The translations under genes were made by a program, and so were the position numbers. From a virus: 64,000 nucleotides of DNA. Numbering within the stretch: the stretch's first letter is position 1; each line of letters opens with the position of its first letter. Below, piece after piece: positions 1 to 8,035 of the stretch. The stretch is from the IMG/VR virus record IMGVR_UViG_3300037189_024986, positions 1 through 64,000 of that record; one strand, given 5' to 3'. The notes under the pieces were generated by a model. That model was not told the origin of the DNA, ran no database searches, and saw only the letters and a program-made list of their open reading frames with translations.

Positions 1-1086
1 CCAAGTGGTAATGTGGTAAATACAAATGCTACTATAACATTTTCTAATTATTCTTTTTTTAAGACCAATGTATATTTTGGCGGTAATACTTACACGACCA
101 ATCATGCTTATGACGCATCTGGTAATCTGCTAGATCCACAGGCTAATGAGTACGTGACTGCATCATTTGTTCGAAGCATTTTGAATAATGGTCAGTTCTT
201 ATATGGCACTCCAAACGCTACAAATAATATAGGATTTACTAATTATGATGGTACGACAAACACAATAGCTTTGCTGTTTGGGACGACGGCTCCGACCAAT
301 TACAGTAAACAATTCTCCAACTTTGTGGCTGGTACATATTGGGCATCAGTCATCTCTACGAATACCTTTCAGTCCGTGTCTGGTCCATATGTGAATGACA
401 TATATGTCAATCTTGACTCCGATAAAGCAAATCCGAATCCTATTCCTACATTCACAATGATGCCAGACATCTATGCGACCTATGACAGAACCAATCTGAT
501 ACTGCTTGCCGCCGGCTCTGCACAATCAATTGTCTATCACGATACGAATCTATACACGTGGATTCAATCTTCTCCGCAATATACATCTACAAATGCGGCT
601 GGATTTTACATCGTCAGACGCGTGAAGTGCGATTCATTTACAGTTGGTGGTGGTAATGGCAAGCCCATCATCAACGTATTTGGTGGATCAAACTACATCA
701 CATCCGTTTCATTTAGTACGCCAGTCGTCATCAATGCAAACTACTACGGCGCATTTACTGGCACTCATATTGGAGATGGTTCAGCATTAACAAATCTTAA
801 CCCAGCAAATTTAATTTTTAATGCTACTACACAAACAACAGCGGTATTAAATTTTAATTTAAATGAGATTGCCATTACCAACAATATTACATTCACTTCA
901 GCCACTGGAGTTGCATCAAATGGGTATGCTAAATATATTGGCGCAACTGTTTTTGGCACTGGTATTACTGTTGCTTGGCCTCAAATTTGGAGCCCAAACA
1001 ACACCAATTTAGTAGTGCTAACAAATGGCATTGTGGCTTTTAAATGCTTTGGAACCAATGTGTTTGCAGCTCCTTATCAGCCATGA
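1..1086 (+). CDS. Tail fibre or adhesin-like protein, 5' truncated
   Basis: The frame is open from the first base, so the start lies outside the window; the GTG at position 13 is probably internal. The protein is rich in Asn, Thr, Gly and aromatic residues, typical of beta-structured fibre proteins. Near window positions 765-800 it has a GDGSALTNL segment, a hinge-like motif common in modular fibre proteins. The first about 780 bases are clearly richer in G+C (sampled lines 40-47%) than the last 300 (about 27-28%), which suggests that two segments of different origin were joined at the hinge. Its stop codon overlaps the ATG of the next gene (ATGA). The role in host recognition is inferred from composition and position next to tail genes; no receptor-binding domain was identified. 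Confidence 0.55.
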   Translation, partial: PSGNVVNTNATITFSNYSFFKTNVYFGGNTYTTNHAYDASGNLLDPQANEYVTASFVRSILNNGQFLYGTPNATNNIGFTNYDGTTNTIALLFGTTAPTNYSKQFSNFVAGTYWASVISTNTFQSVSGPYVNDIYVNLDSDKANPNPIPTFTMMPDIYATYDRTNLILLAAGSAQSIVYHDTNLYTWIQSSPQYTSTNAAGFYIVRRVKCDSFTVGGGNGKPIINVFGGSNYITSVSFSTPVVINANYYGAFTGTHIGDGSALTNLNPANLIFNATTQTTAVLNFNLNEIAITNNITFTSATGVASNGYAKYIGATVFGTGITVAWPQIWSPNNTNLVVLTNGIVAFKCFGTNVFAAPYQP

Positions 1087-1895
1087 AAAATATAATTTTA
1101 ATTTTATTGCTGGTTTGCAATTGCGCATATTCACAAAGCGCATTTTCTTTTCGTAATGCAGCATTTGTAGGAGCATTAAAGCCTAAAGCAAAATCTGGAA
1201 ATACTCTGCTTACTTCATTGTTTTCTTATTGGAAGTTAGACGAGACTGGAACATATGGCGCAAGAGCTGATTCATCTGCAAATCACGTAGATTTAGATGC
1301 ACCTAATGGCGCTGATTATTCAGCTGGCTTAATAAACTATGCATATTATTGTCCAGAAAATAATGATGGTTATTTAATAAACGTTGATTCAGTTGGTCAA
1401 AATATATATGGCGCTAGTGAATTTACAATTTCTTTTTGGGTTAATTGGTCATTGGGGCCAAGTGAATATGATGCTCAAGGCATAATTTCGATAGGAGAAG
1501 GATTTTGTATACAAGCAAGACCTTATGACGGGGCATATAGTTTTTTTTGTAGAACTGCAGATCCTCAAGCAGATTCTAATTATTATATAAGTTATAATTT
1601 TGGATCTGCTAATTTTAATTCTTGGGATCATGTTGTTGTAACTAGGTCATTAGATGGATATTTAAGGTTTTATGTAAATAATAGTTTAACTGATACAATA
1701 CCTATAAGTGGTGCCATCCAAGGGAATCCATATGATATATTTTCAAGCAGTGATATTATTCTGGGAAGATTAGTATATGGATATCCATTATATGGTAGTA
1801 TCGACGAGTTCGGAGTTTGGACGAGAGCGTTGACAAGCTTGGAAGTAGAATCTTTATATAATGGTGGAAACGGAAAACCTTTTAATACATTTTAA
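1083..1895 (+). CDS. LamG/concanavalin-like lectin domain protein with signal peptide
   Basis: The start chosen is the ATG at 1083, overlapping the previous stop by four bases, because it begins a clear signal peptide: Met-Lys-Asn, a hydrophobic core of about ten residues, then a likely cleavage after Ala-Tyr-Ser. The mature part is a laminin-G-like (LamG_3) domain. It starts with the typical SYWKLDE segment and then has the FTISFWVNW strand, the WDHVVVTRS strand, a GSIDEFGVWTRALT segment and the closing residues before the YNGG end. LamG domains bind sugars or act as adhesion modules. A signal peptide is unusual for a virion protein, because tails assemble in the cytoplasm; the product may be exported to the cell surface, or the leader may be retained from an acquired host gene. 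The domain call is firm; the role is inferred. Confidence 0.7.
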   Translation: MKNIILILLLVCNCAYSQSAFSFRNAAFVGALKPKAKSGNTLLTSLFSYWKLDETGTYGARADSSANHVDLDAPNGADYSAGLINYAYYCPENNDGYLINVDSVGQNIYGASEFTISFWVNWSLGPSEYDAQGIISIGEGFCIQARPYDGAYSFFCRTADPQADSNYYISYNFGSANFNSWDHVVVTRSLDGYLRFYVNNSLTDTIPISGAIQGNPYDIFSSSDIILGRLVYGYPLYGSIDEFGVWTRALTSLEVESLYNGGNGKPFNTF

Positions 1896-1898
1896 TTT

Positions 1899-2186
1899 AT
1901 GAAAAAATCAATTATCGCTATCGGTCTCGCTTTGGCGGGAGTTATTCACGCGCAGGACGCAACTAATGTCCCGTCTGCAAGTTCTATTATTGTAACAACT
2001 AGAACTAACATTGTTACCATAGTTCAGCCCATTCAATTAACTACTGAACAAATGGCTGGAATCATCACTGCTGTTCAAGCAGGTGGCATCAGCGCAAATA
2101 TACCTATCACTACTGACAATCTTCAGGGCGTTAATGTCCGTAAAAACCCTGCCGGTGGATATACTGTTTATATTCAGGTAAAATAA
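1899..2186 (+). CDS. Small secreted-type protein of unknown function
   Basis: This is a 95-residue protein beginning three bases after the previous stop. The N-terminus is a textbook signal peptide (Met-Lys-Lys, a hydrophobic stretch rich in Ile, Ala and Leu, then Ala-His-Ala as likely cleavage site). The rest is Thr-, Ile- and Val-rich and ends in a short amphipathic beta-like tail (GGYTVYIQVK). No family was recognised. The DNA is more G+C-rich than the tail genes downstream, like the first half of the fibre gene, so this left end may have been acquired recently. The tight coupling to the LamG gene suggests the two are made together. Confidence 0.6.
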   Translation: MKKSIIAIGLALAGVIHAQDATNVPSASSIIVTTRTNIVTIVQPIQLTTEQMAGIITAVQAGGISANIPITTDNLQGVNVRKNPAGGYTVYIQVK

Positions 2187-2230
2187 TTAAACTACTTGAA
2201 ATATCGCCATAGTAAGCCATTGGTCTTATA

Positions 2231-2248
2231 AAAGTGTAATCTATATAT
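2231..2248 (+). promoter_or_regulatory. AGTGTAAT motif upstream of the neck-region genes
   Basis: The octamer AGTGTAAT lies at 2233-2240, eight bases before the ATG at 2249, in a 62-base AT-rich gap. The same or nearly the same octamer precedes several other late genes in this window, which suggests a phage promoter element or processing signal. The short distance leaves no room for a usual ribosome binding site if transcription starts here. Function is inferred only from recurrence and position. Confidence 0.35.
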
Positions 2249-2758
2249 ATGAAAGTCGTTGATATTGCCAATGAAATTTACTTAGAAAATGCTTCTCCAA
2301 GCGATACAAGCATTTCCTCAATTGCTTTTTGGATTCGCTCTAGCGTGGGCAAGTTAAATAATTTAATTTATGAGAGTTTTGTTGTGGACGCTGCCTCTTT
2401 AGAGATTGTGGATGGTTCTGGAAAAGAGATTTCTACTCTTGCTGCCGCTATCATAAAAATGATGTATAAAGTCTATAGAATAGACTTAGACATTCGCAGC
2501 AATATGTCTTCTCTTACAAATGACACTGTTTTAGAAGCAGTAGATGAAAATTTTAAAATCAAAAGAATCAATCGCAGCGAAGTATTAAAAACTCTTGCAA
2601 CATTAAAAAAAGATTCATTAAAAGAATTAACTGACATTGTTCATTATTATCGCAGTTATAATGGTGTGCCCGACGCAATTAATGGCGATGATACTCAATG
2701 GGGTTATTATCCAGGCACTTCAACTCAATACGTCAGAAGCGTGGTTGGTCCAGTATAA
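2249..2758 (+). CDS. Virion protein, neck or connector candidate
   Basis: This 169-residue protein is predicted to be mostly alpha-helical in its first 135 residues, with a flexible Gly/Pro/Tyr-rich tail. It matches no family I can name. It is the first of four small genes that lie directly before the tail tube gene. In siphoviruses and myoviruses this place is usually taken by head-tail connector, stopper and tail-terminator genes, and the helical make-up would fit a connector-like adaptor. The assignment is by position only. The gene is followed after eight bases by the next reading frame. Confidence 0.5.
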   Translation: MKVVDIANEIYLENASPSDTSISSIAFWIRSSVGKLNNLIYESFVVDAASLEIVDGSGKEISTLAAAIIKMMYKVYRIDLDIRSNMSSLTNDTVLEAVDENFKIKRINRSEVLKTLATLKKDSLKELTDIVHYYRSYNGVPDAINGDDTQWGYYPGTSTQYVRSVVGPV

Positions 2759-2766
2759 TTAAATTT

Positions 2767-3228
2767 ATGGCAGGATTAATATCTAGCTCCGAAATGCAGA
2801 TTGTTAGTGGATTGTATGATGATACTTTTAATACATTCCAAAGGAATATTGTTGTTTACAAAGAGCCAATTAAAAATGCCATAGTTAGCAGAACCAATCC
2901 TAATAACCCAAATCTTTTTGGTTTTGGTGATGCGCAAGTTGAAACTCAATATACTTATACGCCAATAAGCGGCGTTTTCCCCGCAATTGTTAGATATGTT
3001 TCAAAAAATAACATTGGTAAATCTGAAATGATGATGGATACCAACGCATTTGTTCCTGTTGGAGAAGTAAAAATAAAAGTTAAACCAGATTGTTATAACT
3101 TTATAGAAAGCGGCACAACAGACAAAATTACTTTTGATAATAGAGATTTTTATTTTGTTGGAAAAGCTCAAGCAATGCCGTTTCTTGGAAATCTCTTTTA
3201 TACCTATCAATTGAAGCCAAAGCCGTAA
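2767..3228 (+). CDS. Virion protein, head-tail stopper-like candidate
   Basis: The ATG at 2767 was chosen rather than the upstream in-frame ATG at 2698, because 2698 would overlap the previous gene by 61 bases and the extra residues look like a shadow of it. The 153-residue product is a mixed beta protein; its second half (residues about 85-153) alternates hydrophobic strands and charged turns (GEVKIKVKPD, IESGTTDKITFDNRDFYFVGKAQ). This pattern resembles small beta-barrel phage joining proteins, but no sequence family was recognised. The function is inferred from its place between the connector candidate and the tail genes. Confidence 0.5.
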   Translation: MAGLISSSEMQIVSGLYDDTFNTFQRNIVVYKEPIKNAIVSRTNPNNPNLFGFGDAQVETQYTYTPISGVFPAIVRYVSKNNIGKSEMMMDTNAFVPVGEVKIKVKPDCYNFIESGTTDKITFDNRDFYFVGKAQAMPFLGNLFYTYQLKPKP

Positions 3229-3244
3229 CATATAATGAATTATT

Positions 3245-3880
3245 ATGGCACGAGTATCTCTTAATATTGATTATAAAGTCATTGAGAAAAAATTTTATAG
3301 AGAAGCAGGTAAATTGCAATCAGTAATGGCAAAAGCCAAAACAATTGCCAATAGGAACTTCAGAAGAATTCATCAAGCTCTATTGGATGAATTTGAAGAG
3401 CATGATATTACTCAAGAATTAAGGGCTGGTCCAAATCCCGACGAAAATCCAAGTGGAACTCTAGGTTCAATGAGCGGCAATCTATTTTCGTTTTTGGGAT
3501 TTGGTGGCGGCACAGATCCAACAAAAGAATTACGCGCCCTATTAATGAATATAAATTTAGGCAGGGGTTATTATTCAAATGGCACAGTTTCTTTTGCTGT
3601 AAGAGATATTCCAACTAAAAATAAAATTATTGATGCCACAAGAATGGTTTGGGGCAATCAAACAAGCTGGGCTTTTGCTGTTGAAACAGGAGAATTTAGC
3701 GGAGATGCAGAATTAAGCCATTTCATTTTTAAAACTTGGGCGGGTTCCCGTTCAGGCACAGGATTTCAACTCAAGGGAATTGAATATACTGAAGAAAGCT
3801 TTGTTCCAAAACAATATATTTCTGAAATGCTTAGAAAATTTAAAGAAAGAGTTGGTAATTATCAATATGCTTCTAGGTGA
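3245..3880 (+). CDS. Virion protein, tail completion candidate
   Basis: This 211-residue protein has a basic, helical N-terminus (residues 1-55), a Gly-rich loop near residues 70-90 and a mixed C-terminal part ending in a basic helix. The build (helix, then a Gly-containing core, then a beta part with a final helix) recalls HK97 gp10-like tail completion or neck proteins, but the sequence match is too weak to claim the family. It sits 16 bases after the previous gene. The nearest upstream sequence is the AT-rich ACATATAATGAATTATT stretch, with no clear ribosome binding site. Confidence 0.45.
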   Translation: MARVSLNIDYKVIEKKFYREAGKLQSVMAKAKTIANRNFRRIHQALLDEFEEHDITQELRAGPNPDENPSGTLGSMSGNLFSFLGFGGGTDPTKELRALLMNINLGRGYYSNGTVSFAVRDIPTKNKIIDATRMVWGNQTSWAFAVETGEFSGDAELSHFIFKTWAGSRSGTGFQLKGIEYTEESFVPKQYISEMLRKFKERVGNYQYASR

Positions 3881-3887
3881 GTGTAAT
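3879..3887 (+). promoter_or_regulatory. AGTGTAAT motif after the neck candidate gene
   Basis: AGTGTAAT occurs at 3880-3887, overlapping the TGA stop of the preceding gene and lying 50 bases before the TTG start at 3938. It matches the recurring octamer seen before other late genes. Confidence 0.35.
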
Positions 3888-3924
3888 AAATGATATGGAT
3901 ACAGGAATTTTTACAATAAAATAT

Positions 3925-3940
3925 AAGGAGGTTTCAATTG
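3925..3940 (+). promoter_or_regulatory. Strong Shine-Dalgarno deciding a TTG start
   Basis: AAGGAGG at 3925-3931 is the strongest ribosome binding site I noticed in the window. It lies six bases before TTG at 3938-3940, and there is no nearby in-frame ATG. This supports TTG as the true start of the following gene. Confidence 0.7.
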
Positions 3941-4771
3941 ATTCCACAGCTAGACAACCAAATATTAAGTAATTTATTATTATTTGTAGATTATCAGGTT
4001 CAAAGACAGGGCTCTAGTTTTAGTAATAAAACAGGGCTATTCTACCCTGCAAATCGCACTATAAATGGCTTAACGACCTATACTTGTGCCTATAAACAGC
4101 TTTGTAATGATACCTCCATAAGTGGGGCAACAGTAATGTCTGGGGTTTATATCAATGGCAATTATACCCCCGTTGGCACAAGCGGCTTATATGCCATAAA
4201 TCACTATCAAGGGGCAATACATTTTTCATCTCCTCCTGCCTCAAATGCCGTTATAAGTGGTAGTTTTGCTGTTAAAGATATGGCAGTATATTTATCTGAC
4301 CAGCCTGATTATAAGATAATATTTGAGGGTAAATACCAGTCCAATCCTAAATATGGTGACGTGCCATCTGGTATGCCATTAGATGTAAGTGTTGCTCCTG
4401 GGATATTTCTTGTGCCCAAAAATCAAGAAAATAGACCTTTTTCTTTTGCTGGTATTGATGATAATTACAATCGCGTTAGAGCAATCGTTGTCACAGATAG
4501 CGTTTATCAAAGGGTCGCAGTATCTAATATTTTAAAGAATTTGAGACTAAAACCATTGCCATTGGCCACCTCTACGCCATTTGATTATCTTGGAAATATT
4601 ACTGGTCAAAATGCCTATAATTATACTGGATTACCATTTGCTTCAAATATTTCTCCAATAATTATGACCGCAAAAGCAATTGAAATACCCCAAAAAGCAG
4701 AATATGTTGATATTTACAAACAATTTTGCATGGTAGATTTTGAAATATCTACTTGGGCAGGACACATGTAG
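3938..4771 (+). CDS. Virion protein, tail terminator or tail-related candidate
   Basis: This 277-residue protein begins with a rare TTG codon supported by a near-perfect Shine-Dalgarno sequence. The first 120 residues look like a beta sandwich (short strands with Asn, Gly and Ser turns, including a GVYINGNYTPVGTSGLYAI stretch). The second part contains a conserved-looking helix and strand segment (NYNRVRAIVVTDSVYQRVAVSN) and ends in VDFEISTWAG. No family was recognised. It is the last gene before the tail tube gene, which fits a tail terminator or neck role. That is an inference from order only. Confidence 0.5.
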   Translation: MIPQLDNQILSNLLLFVDYQVQRQGSSFSNKTGLFYPANRTINGLTTYTCAYKQLCNDTSISGATVMSGVYINGNYTPVGTSGLYAINHYQGAIHFSSPPASNAVISGSFAVKDMAVYLSDQPDYKIIFEGKYQSNPKYGDVPSGMPLDVSVAPGIFLVPKNQENRPFSFAGIDDNYNRVRAIVVTDSVYQRVAVSNILKNLRLKPLPLATSTPFDYLGNITGQNAYNYTGLPFASNISPIIMTAKAIEIPQKAEYVDIYKQFCMVDFEISTWAGHM

Positions 4772-4858
4772 GATTCATTTTTTTTTCACGAAACAACTAA
4801 AAAAATGTATTAATATTCAGAAGTTAAAATCATTTTTTAAACAAAGGAAAAAATTTAT

Positions 4859-5764
4859 ATGGCCACAATACCAAGAATAGTATATTTTGCACAGACAGTG
4901 ACAATCAATTCTCCATCTGCTGGAACACTTACTCTTCCAATCAGTTCGGCGAATATTGAAGTATCAAGACCAATTGAAGCGATCAGCACTTTCGGAAAGT
5001 TTTCTTCCTTAAATACTGCTCAAACCAATTTGACTACTTGCAAGAGCACTTTAAAGGGATATTTAGGGTCTGCATCGGGGGGCATATCTGGATTTACTGC
5101 CTCATTCTTAAATAATTTAATCACGGACACGAAAGCCAGCAGCGGTGCATCTATTACTGTTTCTCCTGGTGGTTTTGCTATGACTGGTATTCTTACAAGT
5201 CTTGGCATCGACATTTCGATGGGTGGTTTTGGTATGATTGATTTAGGATTTGCCGGTATTGGTAACCCATCAATTACTGCTCCAACTACTACTTATGCTG
5301 CTGATCCTGTTAGTTCATATGCGATTTCTCCAATTACTACAATGAGTATCGGAACTGGTGGTGGATTAGCTAATACTTATGCTACTTCAATTAAATTTTC
5401 TTATGATTTGCCAAGTGATACACTCTCTGCTCTTGGAGATAATCCTAATGCAACTCAAGGAAATTTAACCAGTCAGATGGCTACAAAGCCTCCTTATAAA
5501 GCAACAATTAATGTTGAAGGACATGGTGTTGATCCAACAAAACTTGATACTAATTTTGCTGCCGCTGTTTATGGTATTGGTGATATTGGAGTTGCTCTTC
5601 CCAATGCTAAAGTTAGTGCTCGTTCAGTAAATAACGCTGCCGGACAGGTCAGCGAATCATTTGCTTATACAATTGAAGATACGACTGCCACACTTACGAC
5701 AGTTTCTCTTGGAGCTTATAGCCAAAATGGCAATACTCAAACAAGCCCAACTTACGGAGCTTAA
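4859..5764 (+). CDS. Probable major tail tube protein
   Basis: This 301-residue protein is rich in Ala, Thr, Ser and Gly and low in charge, with alternating beta-strand patterns, as expected for a tail tube subunit. It is the only gene in the block framed by its own long leader (87 bases, with an AAAGGA binding site at 4843-4848) and a strong intrinsic terminator directly after the stop. That arrangement suits a protein needed in many copies. The next genes are in the place of the tail assembly chaperones and then comes the tape measure gene, the standard order tube - chaperones - tape measure. Residues 220-290 (INVEGHGVDPTKLD and what follows) look like the C-terminal beta part. The call is based on order, expression signals and composition rather than on a recognised family signature. 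Confidence 0.65.
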   Translation: MATIPRIVYFAQTVTINSPSAGTLTLPISSANIEVSRPIEAISTFGKFSSLNTAQTNLTTCKSTLKGYLGSASGGISGFTASFLNNLITDTKASSGASITVSPGGFAMTGILTSLGIDISMGGFGMIDLGFAGIGNPSITAPTTTYAADPVSSYAISPITTMSIGTGGGLANTYATSIKFSYDLPSDTLSALGDNPNATQGNLTSQMATKPPYKATINVEGHGVDPTKLDTNFAAAVYGIGDIGVALPNAKVSARSVNNAAGQVSESFAYTIEDTTATLTTVSLGAYSQNGNTQTSPTYGA

Positions 5765-5781
5765 TTCTAATTACAAATCAC

Positions 5782-5810
5782 AAACCCTGGCTTCGGCCAG
5801 GGTTTTTTTG
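5782..5810 (+). terminator. Rho-independent terminator after the tail tube gene
   Basis: A perfect 10-base-pair stem, AAACCCTGGC (5782-5791) and GCCAGGGTTT (5796-5805), closes on the very stable UUCG tetraloop (5792-5795) and runs into a tract of seven T (5803-5809). This is the clearest terminator in the window. It separates high-level transcription of the tail tube gene from the chaperone and tape measure genes. Confidence 0.92.
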
Positions 5811-5828
5811 TTTCTATGTATCTTTTTC

Positions 5829-5837
5829 TTGTGTAAC
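5829..5837 (+). promoter_or_regulatory. GTGTAA motif downstream of the terminator
   Basis: TGTGTAAC at 5830-5837 resembles the recurring AGTGTAAT octamer. It lies 20 bases after the terminator and 23 bases before the ATG at 5861. A promoter is expected here because the terminator would cut off the genes that follow. Confidence 0.4.
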
Positions 5838-5860
5838 TACATTTAAGGGAAAGGAACATT

Positions 5861-6208
5861 ATGAATACACCAGAGAGTAAACTTATTGCCATAACTTGCG
5901 ATAAAGAAATAACGAATCTTTATAAAGACTTCTTAGAAATCATTGAAGACCTTCAAAAAGACCATTCTATTATGGTCGAAAAAATAAAAGAAAAATACGG
6001 TGAAGAATATGCTGAAAACATCAATTATTTTAAACCCGTCAAATACGATCAAATTAGAAAAAGAGTGCTTGATCACGGCAATGAATGCAATAGAAGTTTG
6101 TTAAATTTTCTTGGATTTTTTGATTCAACAATCAATATAGAAAAATTAAATAAAGAAAAAGTAGTTTATAAAAAAACCATTGTTTCTCCTCCTTTCTACA
6201 TAGAATAA
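5861..6208 (+). CDS. Tail assembly chaperone candidate (small)
   Basis: This is a 115-residue, highly charged, helical protein with a good ribosome binding site (AAGGGAAAGGAA about ten bases upstream). It lies between the tail tube gene and the tape measure gene, where siphoviruses encode chaperones that coat the tape measure protein. The length fits a gpG-like partner. It has no recognisable sequence signature. Its stop is part of a TAATAATAA run; the frame of the next gene is open back to position 6204, so a +1 slip at the stop would fuse it to the next protein, but no slippery heptamer is present. Confidence 0.45.
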   Translation: MNTPESKLIAITCDKEITNLYKDFLEIIEDLQKDHSIMVEKIKEKYGEEYAENINYFKPVKYDQIRKRVLDHGNECNRSLLNFLGFFDSTINIEKLNKEKVVYKKTIVSPPFYIE

Positions 6209-6224
6209 TAATAAGAATAAAATT

Positions 6225-7109
6225 ATGGAAAAAGTAAAATATCTTTATGAATCAACCGTCCAAAAGACTATTGAAGAAAAAGTGACCGAAAAAAGACAGG
6301 AAAATGGTCAAGAAATTGAAGTTTCAAAAACCGTTAAAACCAAAAAGCCCTTTAAAATTGCGGTACTAAAGCCTGATAGAAAAAAGTTTAAAGAGGCAGA
6401 AATTTTCTACGCCAAAACACTTTCTCATTATTTGAAAGAGGGTCTTCTTCCATATTCTCTTGTTTCAAAAAGATACATGAATGATGGTGGGCCATTGAGT
6501 GACGACGAAAAGAAGTTTATTAATACTCTCAGAGAAAAGTATACAGAAATTCAAGAAGAATATTTTTCTATGCCTTCGGAATTAACTGAGGCCCATAACA
6601 AAAGACGCGCAGAAATTCTTTTAGAAATGACTGACATCAACAAGATTCTTAATGAAATTCAAAATAATTATGCTGAATTATTTGACAATACTGCCGAATC
6701 CAAGAGTAAAAATGATACTATTGAATGGTGGATTTTGAACTTGAGTTATGCTGATGAAGATGGAAATGGTCTCAAGCCTTTTTATGGCGAAGAAGATTTC
6801 CAATCTAAAATGAAAAAGTTGGAAGCTCATGAAGCTAAAGATGACCCTTTTATTAACGAAGTAATAAAAAAGCTTTCTTATTTTATTAGCTTCTGGTATG
6901 CCAGCAAATCACAAATCAAAGACGAAGATTTTAAATCTGCGGAAGAACATTATAACCAAAATGTTACAACTTATCTTCAAGACGAAGATATTGCTGCCGC
7001 CACAGAAACAAAACCGGCAGAATCTGTTGCTCCCCCCACGCCAATTGTTGAATCAGTTGCTGTTGCCGCCGTTGAAACTCCTATTGAAGTTGCCTCAACG
7101 CAATCCTGA
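6225..7109 (+). CDS. Tail assembly protein candidate, acidic C-terminal tail
   Basis: This 294-residue protein is strongly charged and helical. Residues about 15-45 are rich in Glu, Lys and Thr, and residues about 100-160 form likely coiled-coil helices. The last 40 residues are a low-complexity Ala/Pro/Val/Glu linker (EDIAAATETKPAESVAPPTP and onward). It ends at TGA followed at once by TAA, and the next gene continues in the same frame. Phage genes here commonly encode a longer tail chaperone. The disordered tail could tether a partner. Its identity is inferred from place and composition. Confidence 0.45.
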   Translation: MEKVKYLYESTVQKTIEEKVTEKRQENGQEIEVSKTVKTKKPFKIAVLKPDRKKFKEAEIFYAKTLSHYLKEGLLPYSLVSKRYMNDGGPLSDDEKKFINTLREKYTEIQEEYFSMPSELTEAHNKRRAEILLEMTDINKILNEIQNNYAELFDNTAESKSKNDTIEWWILNLSYADEDGNGLKPFYGEEDFQSKMKKLEAHEAKDDPFINEVIKKLSYFISFWYASKSQIKDEDFKSAEEHYNQNVTTYLQDEDIAAATETKPAESVAPPTPIVESVAVAAVETPIEVASTQS

Positions 7110-7115
7110 TAAAAT

Positions 7116-7979
7116 GTGGAATCGTTTAGAGAATATAAAGTTTCAGAAATAGATGAATTAAAACTCATCTATTATGAAATTATTCACGGCAGTAGTTTTG
7201 AACCAGACATTAATCTATATATAAAACATTTTTCAGAATTAGAATCATTTCTTATTTTAAAAAAAAGAACAGAACTGTTTCATTTCTATTCTAAAGAAGG
7301 CGTACCGCATGAATTAGAATTGCTCAAAAATGCCATAGCTACAGAAGAATGGTCAGAAGAAAAAGAAAACAAAATTCTTGAATTTAAATATTTAATTTCT
7401 GACAACGAAAAAAATATTCATAATATTATACCTGAGCAACGTGCTCCCATTCAAAAAATCATTGATAATACAAAAGTACAGCTTAATGAAATGCTTTTTG
7501 ATAGAAAAGGCATATTGGGCAGAAGCATAGAAGATCTTATTGATGATGATATAGAAGATTACTTATCCTATCTTTCTTTTTTTAAAGACGAACCCTGTAC
7601 AATTCCATATTTATCAGATTATGAAGAATTTCAAAAACTTGAAATGTCTGAAATTAATAAATTTAATATTAGTCTGGGAAAGACATATAAGAAATTTTCT
7701 GAAGAAAACATTAAAAAAATAGCCTGCTTACCTTTCTTTTTAAACAAATTTTCCTATTCAAAAGAAAGAATTGATGGATTTTTAGGTAAACCAATCAATT
7801 CATTGACCAACAACCAAACCTCTTTATTTTCACTAGGGGTAAGAAATTTAAACGTTTTATCCCATGCAAAGGGTAGTCCTCCCGATGTATCTCTTGAAGC
7901 CAAACCCTTGGATGTTTTAAAATGGTATGATATACAGCATTCCATTATGATTGCCAAGCAAAATCAATCTGATTCTTAA
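7116..7979 (+). CDS. Tail assembly protein candidate, GTG start
   Basis: This 287-residue protein most likely starts at GTG 7116, because no in-frame ATG lies near and the frame is closed just upstream by TGA-TAA at 7107-7112. There is no clear ribosome binding site, so translation is probably coupled to the previous gene. The product is acidic and helical with many Glu and Lys and a C-terminal helix (LKWYDIQHSIMIAKQNQ). It is the last gene before the tape measure. The charge pattern and position suit a tail chaperone; no family was recognised. Confidence 0.45.
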   Translation: MESFREYKVSEIDELKLIYYEIIHGSSFEPDINLYIKHFSELESFLILKKRTELFHFYSKEGVPHELELLKNAIATEEWSEEKENKILEFKYLISDNEKNIHNIIPEQRAPIQKIIDNTKVQLNEMLFDRKGILGRSIEDLIDDDIEDYLSYLSFFKDEPCTIPYLSDYEEFQKLEMSEINKFNISLGKTYKKFSEENIKKIACLPFFLNKFSYSKERIDGFLGKPINSLTNNQTSLFSLGVRNLNVLSHAKGSPPDVSLEAKPLDVLKWYDIQHSIMIAKQNQSDS

Positions 7980-7996
7980 TTGTTTAATCTAAAAAA

Positions 7997-8005
7997 TAGT
8001 GTAAT
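7997..8005 (+). promoter_or_regulatory. AGTGTAAT motif upstream of the tape measure gene
   Basis: AGTGTAAT at 7998-8005 lies in the 56-base gap before the tape measure ATG at 8036. It is an exact copy of the octamer at 2233, 3880 and 19147. A weak binding site (ACAAAGAATAAG) follows before the start. Confidence 0.4.
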
Positions 8006-8035
8006 TACTATTGTTAATTAACAAAGAATAAGATT

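Noticed and set aside
4779-4786. Run of eight T after the gene at 3938-4771 as a terminator
   Set aside because: No stem precedes it.
7107-7118. Stop-codon readthrough joining the second and third chaperone-position genes
   Set aside because: Two stops in a row (TGA-TAA) make readthrough unlikely; a coupled GTG start is simpler.
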